Assembly: GCA_013697915.1 (NCBI GenBank)
Contig: JACCVY010000068.1
Coordinates: 1-56,529 of the forward strand
Direction of reading: 5' to 3'
DNA from: Blastocatellia bacterium
GTDB taxonomy: Bacteria > Acidobacteriota > Blastocatellia > Pyrinomonadales > Pyrinomonadaceae
Length of the DNA stretch: 56,529 bases
Of this stretch, positions 25,847 through 35,559 are shown one piece after another (the first letter of the stretch is position 1; every line of letters begins with the position of its first letter). The translations under genes and the position numbers were made by a program. The notes under the pieces are model-generated. The model saw nothing but the letters and a program-made list of their open reading frames with translations, ran no database searches and had not been told where the DNA came from.

Positions 25847-26578
25847 TCAATCCAACAAAAATTTCAACAACCCTTGAGTGGATACAATCGCCGGAATTCG
25901 ATGATCATCAACATCGCGGCCGGTAAGTAGCGATCGACGCGCCGCAACTCTTTGCTGCTCGAGCAGCTTCAGCCGCTCTTCCTTGATGTCTTCCTTTTCA
26001 CGGTTGCGTGACTCTTCCAAACCCCCGCCGCGAATGAACTCAACGATGTGGCTAAGTTCGTCACGATCGAACCAGGTGCCGTGGCCTTTGCAAATATCCA
26101 CGATTACGCCCGAGCAGCGCGCGAAATTAATCCGATTCATTAACTGGGAACACTGGGGGCAGGGAACGTAATTTACCTTGCTCGTTTCGCGCACGACGCT
26201 GTTCGGTGCCGGTGACGCTGTTCCGAGCACCGCGGATTGCTGCTCGCGATCGGCGCAAATTTTTTCAAAGGCCGCGATGTTGAGCCAAAGGCCGAGACAG
26301 TGCTCGCATTCGCTAACATTGGTCGAACCGATCGCCACGGATTTCATTTGCGCCTTGCAACGCGGACAATTAATTTCTCCCGGAGCGGTTGTGGTTGGAA
26401 CTATAGCAGCCGCGCCGCAACGCGGACAGTGCTTACTGCCAACGAAGATCATGCTAAAGCACGACGGACACGCGACGGTGGCCAGCCGCGAACCGCAAAA
26501 GTGGCATAGCGGTTCATCAGTTGCCGTCGCGGCGCCGCAGTTTGGACAGTTAAGCGTTTCGGCTTGCATCGTTCGCAT
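25847..26578 (-). CDS. Zinc-ribbon protein with two zf-TFIIB domains
   Basis: A 243-residue soluble protein built of Cys4 zinc ribbons. CPNCG...CHFCG and CPSC...CPRCG lie in the first 60 residues. Then come two zf-TFIIB units: CPRCKAQM...CEHCLGLW (about 71-103) and CPQCSQLMNRINFARC...CKGHGTWFDRDEL (about 139-175), the latter with the typical G-x-W-FDR-x-E motif. A charged coiled helix (REKEDIKEERLKLLEQQRVA) precedes the end. The family may bind nucleic acid or proteins; no function is established. Two ATGs (26578, 26569) are possible, and no clear ribosome site decides between them. It stands alone between repeat B and a divergent small exported-protein gene. Confidence 0.87.
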   Translation of the reverse strand: MRTMQAETLNCPNCGAATATDEPLCHFCGSRLATVACPSCFSMIFVGSKHCPRCGAAAIVPTTTAPGEINCPRCKAQMKSVAIGSTNVSECEHCLGLWLNIAAFEKICADREQQSAVLGTASPAPNSVVRETSKVNYVPCPQCSQLMNRINFARCSGVIVDICKGHGTWFDRDELSHIVEFIRGGGLEESRNREKEDIKEERLKLLEQQRVAARRSLLTGRDVDDHRIPAIVSTQGLLKFLLD

Positions 26579-26652
26579 TCTAACAGCAGCGATCAGGCTA
26601 GACTATAGAGATTGCTTGTGACATCCTCAGCGCGAAAAAGGGAGGTAAGAAA

Positions 26653-27027
26653 GTGCGCCGAATAATTTTCCTGAGCTTCGTTCTCCTGATCGCAATTTCA
26701 AACACGTTAATTGCTTCAGCGAGAGTTCCAACGCCGCGGCTGCCGGAGGTTGGCCTCAACTCTCCAAACGTCCTGTCGCAGAATTCAGGTGTGCGGCGTC
26801 GCCGACGCGTGCGCGGTGATTTTGGCAGGCGCCGGCACCGCGGTATCAAACACGAGTACAAAGAAGCCGGCTTGAGCGTCGGCCACGGTGGCCGGCGCTT
26901 CGGCAAGCATATGAAACACGGGCGGCCGCTTCATGCGGGTGCAGCATTCGGGCGCGGCATGGGCGGCTTTGGCAAACATTTTGGCAAAGGCACCGCGCGA
27001 GTTGGCAAGCGCATCGTGAAACACTGA
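26653..27027 (+). CDS. Small exported Arg/Gly/His-rich protein
   Basis: A 124-residue protein with an N-terminal signal or anchor helix (MRRIIFLSFVLLIAISNTLI). The mature part is strongly basic and rich in Arg, Gly, Lys and His (RRRRRVRGDFGRRRHRG, GRRFGKHMKHGRP, GMGGFGKHFGKGTARVGKR). GTG start at 26653 behind a strong GGGAGG site, which supports translation. Possible roles are binding DNA, polyanions or metal at the cell surface; no family is recognised. It precedes the sugar-kinase gene by 20 bp on the same strand, but its composition gives no link to that pathway. Confidence 0.7.
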   Translation: MRRIIFLSFVLLIAISNTLIASARVPTPRLPEVGLNSPNVLSQNSGVRRRRRVRGDFGRRRHRGIKHEYKEAGLSVGHGGRRFGKHMKHGRPLHAGAAFGRGMGGFGKHFGKGTARVGKRIVKH

Positions 27028-27047
27028 ACAGCGTCTGTCCTACTTCG

Positions 27048-28595
27048 ATGAGCCAGATCCTGGATGAAGTTGTTGAAAGATTCGAGCCGGCAACTGAACT
27101 TGTTTCTGTAATGGCTGGTTCTAAATTGCCGGCCATCCTCGGCCTGGACATCGGAACATCCGGCGTGCGTGCGGCGTTGTTTGACGCGCAAGGCGGCGAG
27201 ATCAGCAACGCAAGTATTCGCGTCAACTCCCGCTCGCTGACGCTTGGGGCGGGGGGCTTTATCGATGCTGGCTTATTGCTGGAGCAAGTCGCGCAAACGC
27301 TCGATGCCCTTTTCGCCAAACTCTACGAACCAATCCTGCGGATCGAGTTAATCTCTATATCTTGTTTCTGGCATAGCCTCGTCGGCATCGACGATGCGGA
27401 ACGACCGACAACGCCGCTGCTGGGTTGGTCAGACACCCGCGCTGCGAACGCGACGGAAGTTCTACGAACCACGCTTGACGAACCGCGATTGCATGCGCGC
27501 ACCGGCTGCCGTTTTCATCCGAGTTACTGGCCCGCCAAACTGCTGCGGTTGAAAACGGAAGAACCAGACACCTGGAGGCGCACGACGCGCTGGCTTTCTT
27601 TCTCGGAATACCTCGCGCTCAAATTTTTTGGGGAAACGGCGATCAGTATCTCGATGGCTTCGGCCACAGGATTACTCAATCAGCAGAGTTGCAAATGGGA
27701 CGCCGAACTGTTGCGGGCGCTCGAGGTGCCCGTCCAGACACTTCCCGAGATCGCCACGCCCACTCAAACTTTTCATAAGCTAAACAACGACTACGCCGCG
27801 CGTTGGTCGCAATTGAGCGAAGCACGTTTGTTTCCCGCGATCGGCGATGGGGCGGCAAACAACATCGGCGAGGGTTGCGTTTCCGCCGAGACGGTTGCCT
27901 TGATGATCGGCACATCGGGAGCAATGCGCATGCTGGTTGAAGATACCCCACCGGCTCAGCTTCCCTCAGCGCTGTGGTGCTATCGGGCGGATCGAAATCG
28001 AGTGGTGATTGGCGGGGCCTTGTCTGACGGCGGCGGTTTGTACAACTTGATTAGAGACTCACTACTTTACGGCTATGATTCGGAGTCAACTGAAGCTGAG
28101 TTAGCACGTTTGCAGCCGGACAGTCATGGCTTAACTGTCTTGCCGTTTTGGTTGGGAGAAAGAAGTCCCGGATGGAACGCAAACGCGCGTGGGGGAATTT
28201 TTGGGATGACACAGACCACGCGCCCAATCGAGATTTTGCGCGCCGCGATGGAGGCCGTCGCTTATCGTTTCGCGTTGGTGGCAAGCGCGCTCGATCGTTT
28301 TGCGCCGGATGCAAAACTGGTCGCGTCCGGTCAGGCGCTGCGTTCTTCACCCGCTTGGACGCAGATCGTTGCCGATGTGTTGGGACGGTCTTTGGTTTTG
28401 TCGGAGCGAACCGAAGCGTCCACGCGCGGCGCCGCCTTGCTTGCGCTGGAAGCGGCGGGCAAAATAGACAGCATCAGCGACTTTCCTGTTTCCGTAGCAA
28501 CTACTTTTGAGCCCGACCTGTCGTGCCACGAGCGATATCAGGAAGGTCTCAAACGCCAACAGCAATTGTACGACCGAGTGATGGCAAAAACTTAG
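27048..28595 (+). CDS. FGGY-family carbohydrate kinase (gluconokinase-like)
   Basis: This 515-residue kinase phosphorylates a sugar or sugar acid with ATP in the cytoplasm. The N-terminal phosphate-1 motif is [17 protein letters not shown]. The middle has FWHSLVGID and LLGWSDTRA, the C-terminal half [30 protein letters not shown] and [20 protein letters not shown], all FGGY landmarks. Sequence style and the downstream transketolase and RpiB genes suggest gluconate or a pentulose as substrate; gluconokinase is my first choice, xylulokinase-like the alternative. The start is uncertain: ATG 27048 gives a 21-residue extension, while ATG 27111 lies close to the fold, and neither has a clear ribosome site. 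It is the first gene of a three-gene operon (gaps 16 and 2 bp). Confidence 0.9.
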   Translation: MSQILDEVVERFEPATELVSVMAGSKLPAILGLDIGTSGVRAALFDAQGGEISNASIRVNSRSLTLGAGGFIDAGLLLEQVAQTLDALFAKLYEPILRIELISISCFWHSLVGIDDAERPTTPLLGWSDTRAANATEVLRTTLDEPRLHARTGCRFHPSYWPAKLLRLKTEEPDTWRRTTRWLSFSEYLALKFFGETAISISMASATGLLNQQSCKWDAELLRALEVPVQTLPEIATPTQTFHKLNNDYAARWSQLSEARLFPAIGDGAANNIGEGCVSAETVALMIGTSGAMRMLVEDTPPAQLPSALWCYRADRNRVVIGGALSDGGGLYNLIRDSLLYGYDSESTEAELARLQPDSHGLTVLPFWLGERSPGWNANARGGIFGMTQTTRPIEILRAAMEAVAYRFALVASALDRFAPDAKLVASGQALRSSPAWTQIVADVLGRSLVLSERTEASTRGAALLALEAAGKIDSISDFPVSVATTFEPDLSCHERYQEGLKRQQQLYDRVMAKT

Positions 28596-28611
28596 ACTGC
28601 AGGATGGTGAA

Positions 28612-30642
28612 ATGAGCGCGACCGTGCAAAAGGAAAACAACCCACCGACACCCGAACTTGACCAACTATGCATCAACACCATTCGAGCGCTTTCGCTTGA
28701 TGCAGTGCAAAAAGCGAATTCCGGCCATCCGGGTTTGCCGTTGGGCGCGGCGCCAATGGCTTATGTGCTTTGGACGCGTTTCTTGCGGCATAATCCAAAA
28801 AATCCGAAGTGGGAAAATCGCGATCGGTTTCTGCTTTCAGCCGGACACGGGTCGATGCTGCTTTATTCGCTGCTGTACCTGACTGGTTACGATCTGTCGC
28901 TGGATGAAATCAAGAATTTTCGCCAGTTTGGATCGAAAACTCCCGGACATCCGGAATATGGACTGACGCCCGGAGTTGAAATTACCACTGGTCCATTGGG
29001 GCAGGGTTTCGCCAACGGCGTCGGCATGGCGATGGGCGCGGCGCATCTGGCGGCGAAGTTCAACAAAGAAAAGTTTTCCCTAATCGATCATTACGTTTAT
29101 GCAATCATTTCCGATGGCGACTTGATGGAAGGGGTGGCCTCGGAAGCGGCGTCACTCGCCGGTCATCTCAAACTCGGGAACCTTATTTACCTTTACGACG
29201 ACAACCATGTGACCATCGAAGGTTTCACTGACCTGGCGTTTAGCGAGGAGGTTCCGAAGCGCTTTGAAGCCTATGGCTGGCACACTTTGGCTGTGGAAGA
29301 CGGGAACGACCTTGGCGCGATCGAGCAGGCGATTCGCGATGCGCAGTCAGTTGGAACCAAACCGTCCTTGATTTCGGTGAAGACAACCATCGGTTATGGC
29401 ATGCCGACCGCCGGAACGCGCAAAGCCCATAGCGACGCGCCGGGCGAGGACGCGGTGCGCGAAACCAAGCGGCATCTGGGTTGGCCGGAAGACAAACAGT
29501 TTTATGTTCCCGAAGAGGCGCTGACGCATTTTCGTCAAGCGGTTGAGCGCGGTGCCCTGGAGGAAGCCGGCTGGCGATCTTTGGTGGAGAAGTTTGTGCA
29601 GGAGCACGCCGACCTGGGTGAGATATGGACCACCACGATGAAGGGTGAACTGCCGGCGGACTGGGAGAAGCACTTGCCGGATTTCAAAGACGCCAAGCCA
29701 ATGGCGACGCGCGTTGCGAGCGGAGAAGTAATCAACGCCCTCGCACCGCATCTGCCGATGCTGATTGGCGGTTCGGCCGATCTGGGCGTTTCAAATAATA
29801 CCGACATCAAGGACGGCGGTAGTTTCGAAGCCGGCCAATACGACGGCCGCATTCTTCATTTCGGCGTGCGCGAGCATGCGATGGGTTCGACCTTAACCGG
29901 AATCTCATTGAACGGCGGCTTGATTCCCTATGGCGGCACGTTCATGACGTTTTCGGATTACATGCGACCGGCAATCCGCCTGGCAGCGCTTTCCGAAGTT
30001 CAGGTCATCTACATTTTCACGCATGATTCGATCGGCCTCGGCGAAGATGGACCAACACATCAACCTATCGAACACCTGGCGGCGCTGCGGGCGATTCCGC
30101 ATCTGTTCGTCATTCGTCCTGCCGATCCAGCGGAGGTTGCTGAGGCCTGGCGGATTGCGATCCTGCGACGCCAGGCGCCGACGGCGCTGGCGCTGACACG
30201 TCAGAAAGTTGGTTTAATTGATCGCACGCGTTTTGCAAAAGCTGAAGGTGTACGCCGTGGTGGCTATATTCTTGCAGAGGCGGATGGAACAGTTAGTCCG
30301 CAACTCATCCTAATCGCCACCGGCTCTGAAGTTTCCCTCGCACTCGAAGCGCGCGAGAAACTGCAAAGCGAAGGCATTGCCACACGCGTCGTTTCCATGC
30401 CTTGCGTCGAACTATTCGAAGAGCACACGCAAGCCTATCGCGATGAAGTTTTGCCCCCGACGGTTACCGCTCGACTCGCCATCGAAGCCGGCGTGCGACA
30501 GGGTTGGGATCGTTACGTCGGCCCACAGGGTGACGTAATCTGTCTCGATCGCTTTGGCGCGTCGGCGCCGGGCGATGTCGCCATGCGCGAGTTGGGCTTC
30601 AACGTGGAAAATGTTTTGCAGCACGCACGGTCTCTGATCTAA
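28612..30642 (+). CDS. tkt: Transketolase
   Basis: This 676-residue thiamine-diphosphate enzyme moves two-carbon units between sugar phosphates in the pentose phosphate pathway. It shows [15 protein letters not shown] (substrate histidine), [14 protein letters not shown], the ThDP/Mg motif SDGDLMEGV ... [12 protein letters not shown], the pyrimidine-domain VREHAMGS with the catalytic glutamate, and [18 protein letters not shown] and [10 protein letters not shown]. The C-terminal domain ends [16 protein letters not shown]. Length is typical of the full-length bacterial form. ATG at 28612 with AGGA seven bases upstream, 16 bp after the FGGY kinase; RpiB follows after 2 bp, so the three are surely one transcript. 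Confidence 0.97.
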   Translation: MSATVQKENNPPTPELDQLCINTIRALSLDAVQKANSGHPGLPLGAAPMAYVLWTRFLRHNPKNPKWENRDRFLLSAGHGSMLLYSLLYLTGYDLSLDEIKNFRQFGSKTPGHPEYGLTPGVEITTGPLGQGFANGVGMAMGAAHLAAKFNKEKFSLIDHYVYAIISDGDLMEGVASEAASLAGHLKLGNLIYLYDDNHVTIEGFTDLAFSEEVPKRFEAYGWHTLAVEDGNDLGAIEQAIRDAQSVGTKPSLISVKTTIGYGMPTAGTRKAHSDAPGEDAVRETKRHLGWPEDKQFYVPEEALTHFRQAVERGALEEAGWRSLVEKFVQEHADLGEIWTTTMKGELPADWEKHLPDFKDAKPMATRVASGEVINALAPHLPMLIGGSADLGVSNNTDIKDGGSFEAGQYDGRILHFGVREHAMGSTLTGISLNGGLIPYGGTFMTFSDYMRPAIRLAALSEVQVIYIFTHDSIGLGEDGPTHQPIEHLAALRAIPHLFVIRPADPAEVAEAWRIAILRRQAPTALALTRQKVGLIDRTRFAKAEGVRRGGYILAEADGTVSPQLILIATGSEVSLALEAREKLQSEGIATRVVSMPCVELFEEHTQAYRDEVLPPTVTARLAIEAGVRQGWDRYVGPQGDVICLDRFGASAPGDVAMRELGFNVENVLQHARSLI

Positions 30643-30644
30643 TC

Positions 30645-31100
30645 ATGCGAATTGCGATCGGCGCCGATCACGGGGGCTATCCACTTAACGAGCGCGTTAT
30701 TGAAGAATTGCGCGGCGCGGGGCACGAGATAACTGACTTCGGCACGCACGATGGCTCGCAACCTGACGATTACCCTGATTATGCCGTGAAGGTTGGTCAG
30801 GCAGTGCAAAGCGGCGAAGCTGAGATTGGTATTCTGATATGTGGCAGCGGCGTCGGCGCGGCGGTAGCCGCCAACAAACTCCACGGCATTCGCGCCGCCC
30901 TCTGCGGCGACACCTATTCCGGTCACCAATCACGAGAACATGACGATTGCAATGTGCTTTGTTTAGGAGCGCGCGTTGTCGGTGAAGAGTTGGCGCTTGA
31001 TATTGTCCGCGCGTTTGTCGCGGCGCGATTCAGCGGCGAAGAGCGGCATCGACGAAGACTGGAAAAAATTGCGGCGATTGAAAAGAAAGAGCGGGGGTAA
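30645..31100 (+). CDS. rpiB: Ribose-5-phosphate isomerase B
   Basis: A 151-residue RpiB/LacAB-type isomerase that interconverts ribose-5-phosphate and ribulose-5-phosphate. Motifs: GADHGGYPLNERV at the N-terminus, DYPDYAVKVGQAV, the active-site loop ILICGSGVGAAVAANK with the catalytic cysteine, HQSREHDDCNVLCLGARVVG, and the C-terminal RHRRRLEKI that closes the phosphate site. Its ATG is 2 bp after the transketolase stop, so translation is probably coupled. The last codons GAG-CGG-GGG-TAA belong to repeat element B copy 2, which gives the protein its ...KKERG end. Confidence 0.95.
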   Translation: MRIAIGADHGGYPLNERVIEELRGAGHEITDFGTHDGSQPDDYPDYAVKVGQAVQSGEAEIGILICGSGVGAAVAANKLHGIRAALCGDTYSGHQSREHDDCNVLCLGARVVGEELALDIVRAFVAARFSGEERHRRRLEKIAAIEKKERG

Positions 31101-31227
31101 ACTCGCCTTCCCGACCCTGAGACTCTTATACTTTCACTGTCAAAATGATGTTGAGAGCCTCACGGGCTTGAGGATGAGTGCCAACACTGATCAGCTCAGG
31201 GTTGGGAAGTGTGGTTTACCCCCGCTC
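31089..31227. repeat. Inverted-repeat element B, copy 2
   Basis: The left arm GAGCGGGGGTAAAC...CCTTCCCGACCCTGAGA starts at 31089; the right arm CTCAGGGTTGGGAAGTGTGGTTTACCCCCGCTC ends at 31227. It lies between the convergent rpiB and lipid-kinase genes and overlaps both: each gene ends in GAG-CGG-GGG-TAA taken from one arm, so both proteins end in KERG. It may also serve as a two-way terminator. Confidence 0.9.
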
Positions 31228-32196
31228 TTTCCCTGCCACCAACCTTAAAGCAGCAGCCATCACGCGAAACTTCACCGGCGTAAATCCACGCACATTTCCA
31301 TCAGCTTCAATCGGCATCGCATCTTCAGGTCCGAATGTTTCAACGCGCACTCGCGTTCCCTGCATGAGGCGCACCTTCGGATTGGCAATGTGCCCACCTT
31401 TATGAATTCGTGCCAGCTCGCGCATCACCTGTGCGCGGGATAGACCCGAGGCAGACACCACATCCAGTTTACCGTCGTCAATTTTAGCCTGCGGTGAAAG
31501 CATCATGCCGCCGCCCGCGTAGAGCCCGTTAACAACCGCCGCCAGATTCATCTCGCCTTCATAGGTCTCTTCGTCGATGGTTATGCGCACGTGTCGTTCG
31601 CGCCATGCGAGCAAACCCGCGAGCGCCGCCGCTGCAAATCGTGCTTCCCCGGACAACGAACGCATAAGCTTTCCCTGTCGGGCCACACGCCCGGCGGTCT
31701 CGCCGCCAATGCCCATCGTGGATGCATTAAGACAAATGAATGGCGTCCGGTAATTGTCGCAAGTACCGTAAAGCACATCTGTCTGTCGTGTAGCTTCAAC
31801 GTTATCGTTGCGGCAATGCGCCACCAGAACATCTATCCAGTGACGTAGAGTTTTCCGCCGGCCCATCAGGCCGCGCGCAAAATCATCGCCGGTTCCGGCG
31901 GGCAAAATCGCCAGCGAGGCCGCAGGATTTATCAACACCGGCAGTTGTTCCGGATTTTCGGCAAACTGAAAAAAACCTTGTGCAGCTTCGCTCAGAGTGC
32001 CGTCGCCGCCGACTGCGGCAATCGTAGTTACGCCTGATTTCAGTGCCGCTTGAGTTTTCGCAGTGGCATCGCCCGCCTGAGTTGTTTCGTGAATATCAAA
32101 TTCAATACCGCCGGCTATCAGTTGATTTCTAACACTGGGCCATGCGTGCCGCGCCTTGGCAGCGGCATTGTTGACGATAATCAAGGTTCTGTTCAC
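31216..32196 (-). CDS. Diacylglycerol/sphingosine-kinase-family lipid kinase (YegS-like)
   Basis: A 326-residue protein of the DAGK catalytic family, which phosphorylates diacylglycerol, sphingoid or other lipid hydroxyls at the inner membrane face. The nucleotide loop is AVGGDGTLSEAAQGF, followed by LAILPAGTGDDFARGL. Further blocks are GIGGETAGRVARQG and VNGLYAGGGMMLSPQAKIDDGKLDVV, where the acidic residues form the catalytic and structural metal site. Start is GTG 32196; no strong ribosome site. The final codons lie in repeat element B, giving ...AGKERG. Substrate is not predictable from sequence; a YegS-like phosphatidylglycerol kinase or undecaprenol kinase is possible. Confidence 0.92.
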   Translation of the reverse strand: MNRTLIIVNNAAAKARHAWPSVRNQLIAGGIEFDIHETTQAGDATAKTQAALKSGVTTIAAVGGDGTLSEAAQGFFQFAENPEQLPVLINPAASLAILPAGTGDDFARGLMGRRKTLRHWIDVLVAHCRNDNVEATRQTDVLYGTCDNYRTPFICLNASTMGIGGETAGRVARQGKLMRSLSGEARFAAAALAGLLAWRERHVRITIDEETYEGEMNLAAVVNGLYAGGGMMLSPQAKIDDGKLDVVSASGLSRAQVMRELARIHKGGHIANPKVRLMQGTRVRVETFGPEDAMPIEADGNVRGFTPVKFRVMAAALRLVAGKERG

Positions 32197-32263
32197 GGCG
32201 ATGAACTATAAAGGGCGAACGCAAAACGGCAAAACCCTTCTTTGGGAAGCGGGCCCTGTCTTT

Positions 32264-32294
32264 ACGATTCACGATTCACGATTTACGATTAACG
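32264..32294. repeat. Heptamer repeat array (ACGATTC type)
   Basis: ACGATTC-ACGATTC-ACGATTT-ACGATTA-ACG: four 7-bp units in register, ending 3 bp before the ATG of the quinone oxidoreductase gene. They therefore occupy the position of its ribosome-binding site, and no Shine-Dalgarno sequence is visible. Confidence 0.9.
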
Positions 32295-32297
32295 AAT

Positions 32298-33287
32298 ATG
32301 AAGGCAGTAACCATAACCACGGCCGGTGGTCCTGAAGTTTTACAGATTAGCGAGGTGGAAACGCCGCCTCTGCCAACAGCCGATCGCGTCCGTGTCCGCG
32401 TGCGCGCAGCCGGCTTGAATCGTGCCGATGTTTTGCAGCGCCTCGGCCATTATCCAGCTCCGCCTGGGTTTCCGCAGAATATTCCCGGCCTGGAGTTTGC
32501 CGGCGAGGTGGAAGCGGTAGGCGATGAAGTACAGACCTGGAAGATTGGTCAGCGCGTCTTCGGAATTATTGCCGGCGGCGCGCAGGCCGAGTACGTCGTC
32601 GTGCCGGCAAACCAGCTTGCAGAAATCCCCGGGAACCTCGACTGGCCCGAAGCAGCGGCCGTGCCGGAGGTTTTCATTACAGCGCACGATGCCCTATTCA
32701 CGCGCGCAAATTTGCGCCCCGGGGAAACCATGCTGGTCCATGCGGCCGGTTCAGGCGTCGGCACTGCGGCAATTCAACTCGCGGGTGTCGCAGGCGCAAC
32801 GGCGTTTGGCACCTCGCGCACCGCAGATAAGCTTGAACGGGCGAAAGCTTTTGGACTCAGCAACGCAGTCGCAGTTGGCGGAGATCCACTCTCAATAATC
32901 GCGCCGATTATGGAATGGACGCGCGGCCGCGGCGTGAACGTGATAATCGATCTAGTCGGCGCCGCTTATCTCGAAGCCAACTTGAGCGCGTTAGCCAGCC
33001 GAGGCCGTCTGGTACTAGTGGGAACTACCGCGGGCGCGAAGGCAACGCTGGATTTTTCACTGGCAATGGGCAAGCGACTAACAATTGTGGGCACGATGCT
33101 GCGCGCTCGTTCGCTGGAAGAAAAAGCAACCGCAACCAGGTTGTTTGGTGAACAAGTGGTGCCGCTCCTGGCCTCTGGAAAGGTGCGGCCCGTCATTGAT
33201 CGAGTTTATAAAATGGAAGAGATTGACGAAGCCCATGCGCGCATGGAAGCGAATGAAAGCTTTGGCAAGATAGTTTTGCTAATGTAG
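32298..33287 (+). CDS. NAD(P)H-quinone oxidoreductase, PIG3/zeta-crystallin type
   Basis: A 329-residue medium-chain dehydrogenase/reductase without the zinc ligands, which reduces quinones or other electrophiles with NADPH. Blocks: RAAGLNRADVLQRLGHYPAP, IPGLEFAGEVEAVG, AEAAAVPEVFITAHDAL, the coenzyme loop VHAAGSGVGTAAIQLA, IIDLVGAAYLEANL, and the C-terminal RPVIDRVYKMEEIDEAH. This is the TIGR02824 (PIG3) pattern. Length is normal. The ATG at 32298 follows directly on the heptamer repeat array. No partner genes; monocistronic, convergent with ctpA. Confidence 0.94.
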   Translation: MKAVTITTAGGPEVLQISEVETPPLPTADRVRVRVRAAGLNRADVLQRLGHYPAPPGFPQNIPGLEFAGEVEAVGDEVQTWKIGQRVFGIIAGGAQAEYVVVPANQLAEIPGNLDWPEAAAVPEVFITAHDALFTRANLRPGETMLVHAAGSGVGTAAIQLAGVAGATAFGTSRTADKLERAKAFGLSNAVAVGGDPLSIIAPIMEWTRGRGVNVIIDLVGAAYLEANLSALASRGRLVLVGTTAGAKATLDFSLAMGKRLTIVGTMLRARSLEEKATATRLFGEQVVPLLASGKVRPVIDRVYKMEEIDEAHARMEANESFGKIVLLM

Positions 33288-33305
33288 TTTCCTGGGTTCC
33301 CTACA

Positions 33306-33524
33306 AGAGAAAAGCAGATTTTCCATTGATCATTTGTCGATCGCGAATTCAAGAGCATTTCTCTGATCGGGGACCATCTAATAACGTCCACGAATCGGGT
33401 GAGAATTACCTGTTGCACTTCGAACTTGAATCCAACAATTCCCATTTTTCATTCAGAAGCTGAGTAGAACTTCAATGTGAAATGGTAAATGGAAAATGAT
33501 AAATGGAAAATCTGATTTTCTCTT
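33306..33524. repeat. Inverted repeat between quinone oxidoreductase and CtpA genes
   Basis: AGAGAAAAGCAGATTTTCCA... (33306-33335) is mirrored by ...TGGAAAATCTGATTTTCTCT (33495-33524), 30 bp per arm with about three mismatches and 159 bp between. The right arm overlaps four 7-bp units (AAATGGT-AAATGGA-AAATGAT-AAATGGA, 33481-33508). Both convergent genes may use it as a transcription end. Confidence 0.85.
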
Positions 33525-33547
33525 ACGATTGACTTGTTGAAGTTCGC

Positions 33548-35248
33548 TTACCCCCGGGCGCGCGCGCGTCTGGCAGCCAGCGCAAGTTCGCGCGCTTTCG
33601 GCATGGCTGCTACTGCATGCGCGATTTGCGGGTCGCTGTCGTTAAAGACCTGCAGCGCAGCAATCGAACCGTACGCGGCGGTAGTCAACTCAAAACGCAA
33701 CTGGCGTTCAACAAACGAGCGTCCTCGGTCCAGTTGTTCCGGAGTAACCTTGAGGATTGGCTTACCGGCAACGTACTGCTTGAACTGTTTGAAGACAGCG
33801 TCTGTCACCGGGTAATCAGTTGCCTGTAAGTCGTGTTCGAACTGGATTGCGCCTTGCACCTTATAGTTTTCAAAACCAGCCACGCGGCCCATCGCCAGCT
33901 CCAGCGCGAAAGCGAAAATCGCATCGCTTAAGCGCGCTTCCGACGCAGTGATTTTGCCCGGTTTCACCATCTCATCAGGCGCGATTCCACCGCCGCCGTA
34001 AACAGCGCGGCCAGTGTCTGTATGGCTCTCAGCACCCGTTGGCAATGTAGGTTCTTTGTTGCTAGCCACACCGCCGTGGGTGTAGTAATCGTAGACGCCG
34101 CTATTGGAATAGTCGCGCTGGATCAACCGGCCCGACGGCGTGAAATACTTCGCCACCGTTAATAATAAAGCCGAATCGTATTCGAGTTGGATGGGGAGTT
34201 GGACCAGGCCTTTGCCAAACGTATTTTCTCCTACAATCAAGGCGCGGTCATGATCCTGGAGAGCGCCGGCGACGATTTCCGCAGCCGAAGCAGTGTCATT
34301 GTTTACCAGTACGACTAACGGCGTTTGATCCGGAGCGTCGTTAACGGCGCGAAACGTTTCACCGCTACCCTTGATGCGACCCTTCTGCGTAACGATCAAC
34401 TGGTCTCGCTGCAGGAACGTGTTGGCCACACGCACTGCTTGAATCAGCAAGCCCCCGCGATTGCCGCGCAGGTCCAGCACCAGCATGTTCATTCCCTTGG
34501 AATGAAGGGATTCGAGAGCGGCCTGAAACTCGTCGGCGGTCGTTAGGTTAAAGCCGCCGGTCATGGCGACATAGCCGACGCCGGGTTTGATCATGTAGGC
34601 CTGCGGGATCGACGGCAGTGATACGGCGTCGCGAGTAATCGTCACCGTCTCAGTTTTTCCGGTAGCCGCGTGCTCAACGGTAACTTTGACAACCGTGCCG
34701 CGTGGTCCAAGCAGAAATTTTCTGACTTCGGGAAAGGTTTTGCCTTTCATCGACTGATCGTCCACTGCCACTATGCGGTCCCCGAAACGCAAACCCGCAC
34801 GGTAAGCCGGCGCTTCTTCAAAGGTCGCGCGAATGTAAGTATTAACGTCGTCACCCTGGCGCAGGTCGCCAATGGTGGCGCCTATGCCAAAGTATTCTGA
34901 TCGTTGTTCAGTCCTGAATGCGGCGTAGTCAGTTGCATCGAAATAAGTTGAGTGCGGATCGAGCACATTAAGCATGCCGCTGATTGACGACTTGAAGGCC
35001 GCGTTGTAATCAAGTTTCTTCCCGTCGATGTAGTTGTCCTGGATTACAGAGAGCGCTTCTGAGAGATCGCTTTTTACGACGGCAGCGCTTACCGGGGCAC
35101 GCGACGTTGGGGCTTTGGCCAACGAACCTTCAGGTGCAGCAGTTGGTTGGCGGCGCGCCGCTCCCGTCTGTTGCGAGAAAACGTTCGCAGCCAGGGAAAC
35201 TGCCAAAATAAGGATTGCCACGCCCGGCAGGTAAAATCTTGTTCTCAC
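33548..35248 (-). CDS. ctpA: C-terminal processing protease (S41), CtpA-like
   Basis: A 566-residue exported serine protease. A signal peptide (to LAANVFS-Q) is followed by a Pro/Ala linker, an S41 N-terminal helical domain (SEALSVIQDNYIDGKKLDY), a PDZ domain (about 135-215: YFGIGATIGDL, APAYRAGLRFGDRIVAVD), and the protease core. There MLVLDLRGNRGGLL precedes the catalytic serine in NNDTASAAEIVAGAL and the lysine in GENTFGKGLVQ, so the Ser-Lys dyad is intact. It trims periplasmic proteins from their C-termini. GTG start at 35248 with a perfect AGGAGG five bases upstream. A C-terminal 150-residue extension beyond the core is typical of the long CtpA group. The last codons (RRARARG) are of low complexity. 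Confidence 0.94.
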   Translation of the reverse strand: MRTRFYLPGVAILILAVSLAANVFSQQTGAARRQPTAAPEGSLAKAPTSRAPVSAAVVKSDLSEALSVIQDNYIDGKKLDYNAAFKSSISGMLNVLDPHSTYFDATDYAAFRTEQRSEYFGIGATIGDLRQGDDVNTYIRATFEEAPAYRAGLRFGDRIVAVDDQSMKGKTFPEVRKFLLGPRGTVVKVTVEHAATGKTETVTITRDAVSLPSIPQAYMIKPGVGYVAMTGGFNLTTADEFQAALESLHSKGMNMLVLDLRGNRGGLLIQAVRVANTFLQRDQLIVTQKGRIKGSGETFRAVNDAPDQTPLVVLVNNDTASAAEIVAGALQDHDRALIVGENTFGKGLVQLPIQLEYDSALLLTVAKYFTPSGRLIQRDYSNSGVYDYYTHGGVASNKEPTLPTGAESHTDTGRAVYGGGGIAPDEMVKPGKITASEARLSDAIFAFALELAMGRVAGFENYKVQGAIQFEHDLQATDYPVTDAVFKQFKQYVAGKPILKVTPEQLDRGRSFVERQLRFELTTAAYGSIAALQVFNDSDPQIAHAVAAMPKARELALAARRARARG

Positions 35249-35559
35249 AAAAGCCTCCTAAAACCCTTCAGATCGACCAGATAAATCCAATGCCGCTGTC
35301 CGCAACCGCGAAAAGCGGGTTGCCAGAATAACACGAAGATCCTGAGTAAATGAACTTGCAGTTATAGCTTAATCAGGATCGCGGAAAGTGGGCAAAAGCT
35401 CCCGCGAAATAACCGCCTGCCGCTCGGGGTTTAGTGGTTCGCCGGTAGAAGAAAGTTGCCCTCAAAAGGCCCGTTTGATGTAAAGCTTGGGGCACTATAA
35501 ACTGCTAAGCCCGAAAACGAACCGTTACCAGTAAGAACATTCTACCGGAGGATGCCTGC
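35249..35559. other. Intergenic region between divergent ctpA and M20 peptidase genes
   Basis: This 311-bp region must hold two divergent promoters, but I cannot place -35/-10 boxes with confidence. It has one imperfect hairpin, GCAACCGC-GAAAA-GCGGGTTGC, near 35299-35322. Ribosome sites for both genes lie at its ends (AGGAGG on the minus side, GGAGG on the plus side). No coding frame was found. Confidence 0.5.
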
